DNA from: Nostoc sp. C052
GTDB taxonomy: Bacteria; Cyanobacteriota; Cyanobacteriia; Cyanobacteriales; Nostocaceae
NCBI RefSeq assembly: GCF_013393905.1
Contig: NZ_CP040272.1
Coordinates: forward strand, 7,635,501 to 7,699,500
Direction of reading: 5' to 3'
Length of the DNA: 64,000 bases
The position numbers and the translations under genes were made by a program. Under the pieces are notes generated by a model, which was not told where the DNA came from, did no database searches, and saw only the letters and a list, made by a program, of their open reading frames with translations. Shown in pieces: positions 59,320 through 64,000 of the stretch. Numbering within the stretch: position 1 is the stretch's first letter; the number at the start of each line of letters is the position of its first letter.

Positions 59320-60894
59320 ATGAATAAGTATGAATATCAAATTGGTGGTAGTCTCAAAATTGACGCTCCTAGCTATGTAGAACGGCAGGCTGATATTGAA
59401 CTTTATAATTATCTAATTAAAGGTGAATTTTGTTATGTATTTAGTTCCCGACAGATGGGAAAATCTAGCTTGCGGTTACAAATGAGACATCGATTAGAAC
59501 AAGCAGGCTTCAGTTGTGCTTCTATCGACATGACTCGGATCGGTAACGGCAATATTACTCCTGCTCAGTGGTATAAAGGCATAGTAGTTGACTTATTAAG
59601 GGGCTTTAATCTATTTAACAAAGTTAATTTAAAAGCCTGGTGGTCAGAGCGAGAAGATTTACCTGTATTACAGCGATTGAGCCAATTTATTGAAGATATT
59701 TTATTAGTGCAAATCCAGGCTGAAAAAATATTTATTTTTGTTGATGAAATTGATAGTGTTTTAGGTTTGAATTTTCCTGTAGTCGATTTTTTTACCCTAA
59801 TTCGCTCATGCTACAATCAACGAGCGGAAAACTCAGAATATAACCGCCTAACTTGGTCACTGTTTGGAGTGGCAACACCTTCAGATTTGATTATCGATCG
59901 AAACTGTACCCCATTCAATATAGGTAAATCTATTGAGTTGCATGGGTTTAATTTATCAGAAGTTCAGCCATTAGCAGCAGGTTTAGATAGCAAAGTAGCT
60001 AATCCAATGGCAGTTCTCAAAGAAATTTTATCTTGGACAAATGGTCAGCCATTTCTCACTCAAAAACTTTGTCAAATAGTGGCACAAGAAAGAAATTCTG
60101 GAAGTAAGGATGTTCAGGATCAAAGAAGCCTAGAAGTTGACGAGCGTTATAAATTAGATAACCATTTACCAATTATTAATCAACATCTTATCAATTTTTA
60201 TTACCAATTTCCATTATTAATTTTAGAAAAATTAGTGCAAACGCATATTATCGATAAATGGGAAGCAAAAGATGATCCAGAGCATTTAAAAACAATCCGC
60301 GATCGCTTGCTGAGAAATGAGCGACGTGCTGGAGGGTTGCTGGGATTGTACCAGCAAGTCTTACAAGGGATTCAGATAGCTTGTGATGATGGAGAAGAGG
60401 AAATAGAACTGCTGTTGTCGGGATTAGTAACCAAGCAGCAAGGGCAACTAAAAGTCAAGAACCGTATTTATGAAGAGGTTTTCAACCAAACTTGGGTAGA
60501 AAAACAATTAGCAAAATTACGACCCTACTCTCAAGCATTAAATGCCTGGGTAGCCTCAGAACATCATGATAATTCGCGACTATTGCGCGGGAAAGCCTTA
60601 CTTGAGGCTCTAGCTTGGTCACAAGGTAAAAGCTTGAGTGATTTGGATTATCAGTTTCTAGCTGCTAGCCAAGAATTTGATCGGCGACAAGTTGAGACTT
60701 GGCTAGAAGCAGAACGAGCTAAAGAAGTTAAAGCTAGACTAGTTCAAGAGCAAAAAGTAGCTAGATTTCAAAGATTATTTTTTCTAGGCGCGTTAAGTTG
60801 GGCATTGATAATTGTTTTAGGATTGGGGATGGTGAATTTTGAGTATAAAAAGCATTGTCCAGCGATCTCAAACCCATTACTAAATCAACTGTGA
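59320..60894 (+). CDS. AAA-like ATPase with C-terminal membrane anchor, second gene of the pair
   Basis: 524 residues. It begins with the family's YEYQIGGSLKIDAPSYVERQ segment. Walker A is SSRQMGKSS (42-50), and Walker B IFIFVDEIDSVL is at about 139-150. The region LLRGKALLEALAWSQGKSLS and a charged coiled coil (about 465-490) lead to one membrane helix (FLGALSWALIIVLGLGMVNF) and a 16-residue tail. Related proteins usually continue after this helix into WD40 repeats or another effector; here the chain stops, so this is a naturally short form or a truncation. Translational coupling with the upstream ATPase is implied. Confidence 0.82.
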   Translation: MNKYEYQIGGSLKIDAPSYVERQADIELYNYLIKGEFCYVFSSRQMGKSSLRLQMRHRLEQAGFSCASIDMTRIGNGNITPAQWYKGIVVDLLRGFNLFNKVNLKAWWSEREDLPVLQRLSQFIEDILLVQIQAEKIFIFVDEIDSVLGLNFPVVDFFTLIRSCYNQRAENSEYNRLTWSLFGVATPSDLIIDRNCTPFNIGKSIELHGFNLSEVQPLAAGLDSKVANPMAVLKEILSWTNGQPFLTQKLCQIVAQERNSGSKDVQDQRSLEVDERYKLDNHLPIINQHLINFYYQFPLLILEKLVQTHIIDKWEAKDDPEHLKTIRDRLLRNERRAGGLLGLYQQVLQGIQIACDDGEEEIELLLSGLVTKQQGQLKVKNRIYEEVFNQTWVEKQLAKLRPYSQALNAWVASEHHDNSRLLRGKALLEALAWSQGKSLSDLDYQFLAASQEFDRRQVETWLEAERAKEVKARLVQEQKVARFQRLFFLGALSWALIIVLGLGMVNFEYKKHCPAISNPLLNQL

Positions 60895-60989
60895 AGGATG
60901 TAGGGGTCACATTTATGAATCAATTCAAAATTCAAAATTAAGGGATAAACGTCCCGCTAACGGCTAATATTGGTCGCAATACGGTTTTG

Positions 60990-61100
60990 CCTCGTTCCCA
61001 GTCTCCGACTGGGAACGCTCATCGTTGAGGCGGAGCCTCAAGACTCGCGGCAGAGCCGCTTTTGAGTTGCATTTCCAGCCGGAGGCTGGAAACGAGGTTT
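60990..61100. repeat. array of four hairpins within an outer inverted repeat
   Basis: CGTTCCCAGTC-TCC-GACTGGGAACG (60993-61017), TGAGGCGGAGCCTCA (61026-61040), GCGGCAGAGCCGC (61047-61059) and TTCCAGCCGGAGGCTGGAA (61073-61091) follow one another. The set is enclosed by GCCTCGTT (about 60989) and AACGAGG (about 61091). It lies after the ATPase pair. Confidence 0.85.
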
Positions 61101-61114
61101 TAAAGGAGTTTTCC

Positions 61115-61231
61115 CAATACGGTTCGGATAAGCAAGGGAGGAAAAAAGTTAATTCTTCCTCCCCTACCTCTCTTCTCCCCCTGCCTCCCCTGCTTGCCTC
61201 AACAGATAAATTTGTTAACCGAACCGTATTG
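61115..61231. mobile_element. MITE family with CAATAC ends, copy C
   Basis: CAATACGGTTCGGATAAG at the left pairs with GTTAACCGAACCGTATTG at the right. Flanks read GGAGTTTTCC (61105-61114) and AGAGTTTTCC (61232-61241), identical at nine of ten positions. The interior is purine-rich then pyrimidine-rich, shorter than in copies A and B. Confidence 0.82.
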
Positions 61232-61353
61232 AGAGTTTTCCTATCTCCACCCTATTCAGAGTTGAGGGTGGGGACTTTCGCGAAACGTTAAACAGTAGTT
61301 GGAGTCAGCTAAACTAAAGAGGAAATTGCCTAATAAGTTTTAATAATGCTGTT

Positions 61354-61956
61354 ATGAGTACTGACTCACCTGTTAATTCTCCCGAAAAACCTGAATCTAC
61401 ATTCGGGAAGCGTCTGAGAAACTTCTTAATTGTAATGGTAGCGATCGCACTTAGCGTTTCCCTCGTCTTAGGATTGCGAACTGAAACAACCTCAGCTACC
61501 CTCGCCAAGTTAAGCGATAACTCCACACCGTTGGAAGTAGCAGTCAGCAACGGCAAACCATCTCTAGTAGAGTTTTATGCTGATTGGTGTACTGTCTGCC
61601 AAAAAATGGCACCAGACATCACTCAACTAGAAACAGAGTATGCTGACAAGATGAATTTTGTCATGCTGAATGTGGATAATACCAAGTGGCTGCCGGAAAT
61701 GCTGAGATATCGGGTAGATGGGATTCCTCATTTTGTATTTTTGAGTCAGCAAGGAGAAACCATAGCCCAAGCCATCGGCGATCAACCCCGGAAGATTATG
61801 GCTAGCAATTTAGAAGCTTTGGTTACTGGTTCGTCTCTCCCCTATGCTCAAGCTAGTGGGAAAGTTTCTAAATTTTCGGCTCCAGTAGCACCAACGGCTA
61901 GTCAAGATGATCCCCGCAGTCATGGCAGCCAGGTGGTAAATGAAAATAATTCCTAA
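61354..61956 (+). CDS. txlA: membrane-anchored thioredoxin, HCF164/TxlA-like
   Basis: 200 residues. One N-terminal membrane helix (about 22-41) is followed by a thioredoxin domain with WCTVC (Cys79, Cys82), FVMLNVDNTKW, GIPHFVFL and a Ser/Ala-rich tail. The combination AD-WC-x-VC with NVDNTKW is diagnostic of HCF164 and its cyanobacterial homologue, which passes reducing equivalents across the thylakoid membrane for cytochrome b6f assembly and lumenal targets. The soluble domain should face the lumen or periplasm. Confidence 0.9.
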   Translation: MSTDSPVNSPEKPESTFGKRLRNFLIVMVAIALSVSLVLGLRTETTSATLAKLSDNSTPLEVAVSNGKPSLVEFYADWCTVCQKMAPDITQLETEYADKMNFVMLNVDNTKWLPEMLRYRVDGIPHFVFLSQQGETIAQAIGDQPRKIMASNLEALVTGSSLPYAQASGKVSKFSAPVAPTASQDDPRSHGSQVVNENNS

Positions 61957-62012
61957 TTAAAGATTGTTATTTAATGGGATTTAGACCCAGACTAAAACTT
62001 GCGCCAATAGAC

Positions 62013-62114
62013 TAATACGGTTCATTTAAGGGCTATTGGTGTAGATAATGGGTCTTTTAAGACGCGATTTATCGCGTCTCCACATGAGGGCTTTGGGTTG
62101 CTCTGAACTGTATT
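62013..62114. repeat. possible degenerate CAATAC-family element
   Basis: TAATACGGTTCATTTAAG (62013-62030) against an imperfect TGAACTGTATTG (62103-62114). It encloses a GACGCGATTTATCGCGTC palindrome. No convincing flanking duplication was seen, so it is listed as a probable decayed copy only. Confidence 0.4.
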
Positions 62115-62167
62115 GAATTATAGATGTTGGCGTCAGCTTTTTCCTTTGGGAAAAGGGGAATATTACA

Positions 62168-62878
62168 TTAATCAAGCGGACTTCTCATAACACCAACTTG
62201 TGGAACCAAAACTTGATTTCTTTCTATTTTGGGTAAAAGAGCTTCTTTGAGCATCTCAGTTAGATAAATCTGTCCGCAGCAGTTACCGATAGTAGCGATG
62301 GAAGACATGTGAAAATCCACTGAAAAATCTCCAACTGCATCGCCAACAAAGAAAACTTGTATATCTCTCATTAAAGCATCTAGTGCAGTAGCCATGCAGC
62401 CAATATGGCTGTAAACACCTGTGATGATTAACTGGTCTGTTTTTAAAGCCTTTAAGGTATCTGCCAAATTGCTTTTGTAGAACGCACTATATTTATGCTT
62501 AACTATAATGCGATCGCAGCTATAATCTGGCTTAATCTCATCTACAATTTCAGTGTCATCTACCGTGTTAGTCATCCCACCTCCCCAAAAATCGTAGAGC
62601 AAACCACGTTGTTCAATACGCTCACAAGGACTAGCAACAGTGTATATAACAGGTATATGAGCCGCAACACAAGCTTCTCTAATTGCTTTTACGTTCTCAA
62701 TTAAACGTCTACCTGGTTTTTCACTTCCACCCATTAAAGGTCTTAGGTAATACTTCTGCATATCATGAATTAACAGTGCTGTTCTTGAGGGCATAACTTG
62801 CCATTGAACTCGGTTATATTGCAGACATTCTGTTCCAGGCAACTGATATGGACGGCAACCTGAACTTAGTTTACTCAT
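62168..62878 (-). CDS. isochorismatase-family hydrolase
   Basis: 236 residues from the ATG at 62878, preceded by TGGAGAA five bases upstream; an ATG 23 codons earlier lacks such a site. It has the cysteine-hydrolase triad: Asp in ALLIHDMQKYYL, Lys in IIVKHKYSAF, Cys in SHIGCMATALDALMRD. The start (KLSSGCRPYQLPG) and IHDMQ motif resemble the isochorismatase domains of siderophore (EntB/VibB/DhbB) and phenazine (PhzD) enzymes, which hydrolyse the vinyl ether of isochorismate. No other siderophore gene is in the window. Confidence 0.88.
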   Translation of the reverse strand: MSKLSSGCRPYQLPGTECLQYNRVQWQVMPSRTALLIHDMQKYYLRPLMGGSEKPGRRLIENVKAIREACVAAHIPVIYTVASPCERIEQRGLLYDFWGGGMTNTVDDTEIVDEIKPDYSCDRIIVKHKYSAFYKSNLADTLKALKTDQLIITGVYSHIGCMATALDALMRDIQVFFVGDAVGDFSVDFHMSSIATIGNCCGQIYLTEMLKEALLPKIERNQVLVPQVGVMRSPLD

Positions 62879-62973
62879 TTTAGTTCTCCAAATATAATTA
62901 TTTATTCTGTGAGCTAAGTACTTTTGGTCTAAATGGCAATAAGACAATTTAGATGTGGGTTTTGGAATATAAG

Positions 62974-63972
62974 CTATCCTGCCGGTGTTGGTGCATCTTT
63001 CCTAAGCAACCCTTTCAGCTGTAACTCTGCCCAAAATTCATCAGGGATTTTCTGCTGTAATAAACTAAAGTTTTCGTTCACCTGTTCGACTGTTGCCGCA
63101 CCGGGTATAATCGCAGTGACAGCTGGGTGAGCCAAAGCAAATTGAGAGGCTGCTGCTTTTAAGGAAACTTGGTAGCGATCGCACACCGCTTCTATCTGTC
63201 GTACTCGTTCTAAAATCTCTAATGGCGCATCTGCGTAATCATATTTAGCTCCTGGCTGCGCTCCTGTTGCTAAAATACCGCTATTATAAGTACCGCCCAA
63301 AATAACACTAATGTTTTTCTTTATACATAAAGGTAAGAGTTCTGCCATAGCACTTTGGTCTAGGAGGGTATAACGACCGGCTAACAAAAAGCAGTCGAAG
63401 TCCCCTTCATGAGCGAATCTAACCAACATCTCCCACTGCTTCATTCCAACACTAATAGCTTGGATAACACCTTGGCTGCGTAATTTTTCTAAGGCTGGAT
63501 ATGCTGACTCAATCGCTTCTGTGTAATGGTCGTCAGGATCGTGAATATGTAAAATATCAATGCGATCGCACCTCAGACGGGTTAGGCTTTCTTCAAATGA
63601 GCGCATAATGCCGTCATAGCTGAAATCGAAGATCGGTTGGAAGGGAAGCGGATTGACAAAAATTTTCTTTCCCCGATCCTTACCCAAAGTTGGCACCAGA
63701 GTACGACCGACTTTAGTTGCCAGTATAAAGCGATCGCGAGGGATTTCTGCTAACGCTTTACCCAACCGCTGTTCGCTTTTGCCTGACCCATAGAAAGGTG
63801 CTGTGTCAAACAAGTTTAATCCTAACGACAGGCTGCGATGTACCACTTTCACAGCTTGTTCTTCTGACATATCCTCATACATCCCTCCCAAGGAAGTACA
63901 TCCCAGACCCAGACGAGTCACCTCCAGACTGGTGTTTCCCAGACTCTTTTTCTTCAACGGATTTATTGTCAC
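62974..63972 (-). CDS. aldo/keto reductase
   Basis: 332 residues, a TIM-barrel NAD(P)H oxidoreductase. The catalytic set is Asp and Tyr in FDTAPFYGSGKSE, Lys in LATKVGR and His in ILHIHDPDD. The C-terminal FALAHPAVTAIIPGA segment binds the cofactor. The LGLGCTSLGGMYEDMSEEQA start and the length place it near D-threo-aldose 1-dehydrogenase (fucose/galactose dehydrogenase) proteins. Substrate unknown. It lies 95 bp upstream of the isochorismatase gene in the same direction, so cotranscription is possible. Confidence 0.9.
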   Translation of the reverse strand: MTINPLKKKSLGNTSLEVTRLGLGCTSLGGMYEDMSEEQAVKVVHRSLSLGLNLFDTAPFYGSGKSEQRLGKALAEIPRDRFILATKVGRTLVPTLGKDRGKKIFVNPLPFQPIFDFSYDGIMRSFEESLTRLRCDRIDILHIHDPDDHYTEAIESAYPALEKLRSQGVIQAISVGMKQWEMLVRFAHEGDFDCFLLAGRYTLLDQSAMAELLPLCIKKNISVILGGTYNSGILATGAQPGAKYDYADAPLEILERVRQIEAVCDRYQVSLKAAASQFALAHPAVTAIIPGAATVEQVNENFSLLQQKIPDEFWAELQLKGLLRKDAPTPAG

Positions 63973-64000
63973 TTTCCTAACCTCACACCTAGTAATTTTG

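Noticed and set aside
60977..61231. CAATACGGTT at 60977 as the left end of a larger CAATAC element
   Set aside because: Its flank does not match the right flank at 61232, whereas the end at 61115 does; the nearer end is the better pairing.

Overview
This window reads as a chromosomal segment of a filamentous, Nostoc/Anabaena-type cyanobacterium. Supporting signs are frequent GCGATCGC (HIP1) palindromes, many short tandem repeats with a 7-bp unit, numerous small palindromic elements, and lineage-typical genes: sipA, clpC, a cyanobacterial AbrB regulator, an HCF164/TxlA-type thioredoxin, DUF3288, a giant Ser/Thr-kinase/ATPase/histidine-kinase fusion, a PyrF-PyrE fusion and a CbiG-CobJ fusion. 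No rRNA, tRNA, CRISPR array, prophage or complete insertion sequence was seen.

Layout. 1-3.7 kb: 3' part of tilS, a ribbon-helix-helix/Mop protein divergent from modA, a PrxQ peroxiredoxin and sipA. 3.7-8 kb: a membrane PAS histidine kinase and an adenylate cyclase, separated by a MITE. 8-13 kb: an XPB-like helicase overlapping a Bax1-like (DUF790) nuclease, a VapBC-type pair, a PD-(D/E)XK exonuclease and a second toxin-antitoxin pair with a frameshifted toxin. 13-20 kb: a 21-bp tandem array, an AAA-like ATPase with altered Walker B, a histidine-kinase-like protein lacking its phospho-accepting His, a PRC-barrel operon and a frameshifted acetyltransferase. 20-26.7 kb: pyrF-pyrE, an AI-2E-family permease, clpC, DUF3288. 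26.7-40 kb: three sensor kinases (two in one operon), an MCE/MlaF-like lipid transporter pair, a threonine aldolase and a nuclease-like secreted protein. 40-52 kb: cupin pseudogene, recJ, CLC chloride protein, AbrB, Rrf2, cobD, pyrR, cbiG-cobJ. 52-55 kb: a restriction-modification pair. 55-64 kb: small proteins, a MobA-like nucleotidyltransferase, a tandem pair of AAA-like ATPases, TxlA, an isochorismatase and an aldo/keto reductase.

The strongest non-gene signal is the density of small mobile elements with readable insertion footprints. One family has CAATAC...GTATTG ends and appears three times; two copies have perfect 10-bp target duplications and one has a 9/10 match. A second family is flanked by TA and carries a central hairpin whose arms co-vary between copies; one copy supplies the G of the pyrR stop codon. 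Another element has 19-bp inverted ends and an ATCTT duplication. Repeat sequence of intergenic type also lies in frame inside tilS, the XPB-like helicase, a histidine-kinase-like gene and recJ.

The best candidates for poorly described protein systems are the tandem ATPase operon at 57.9-60.9 kb with its unlinked Walker-B-altered paralogue at 13.7-15.1 kb, the RHH-Mop protein facing modA, and the XPB/Bax1 cluster.
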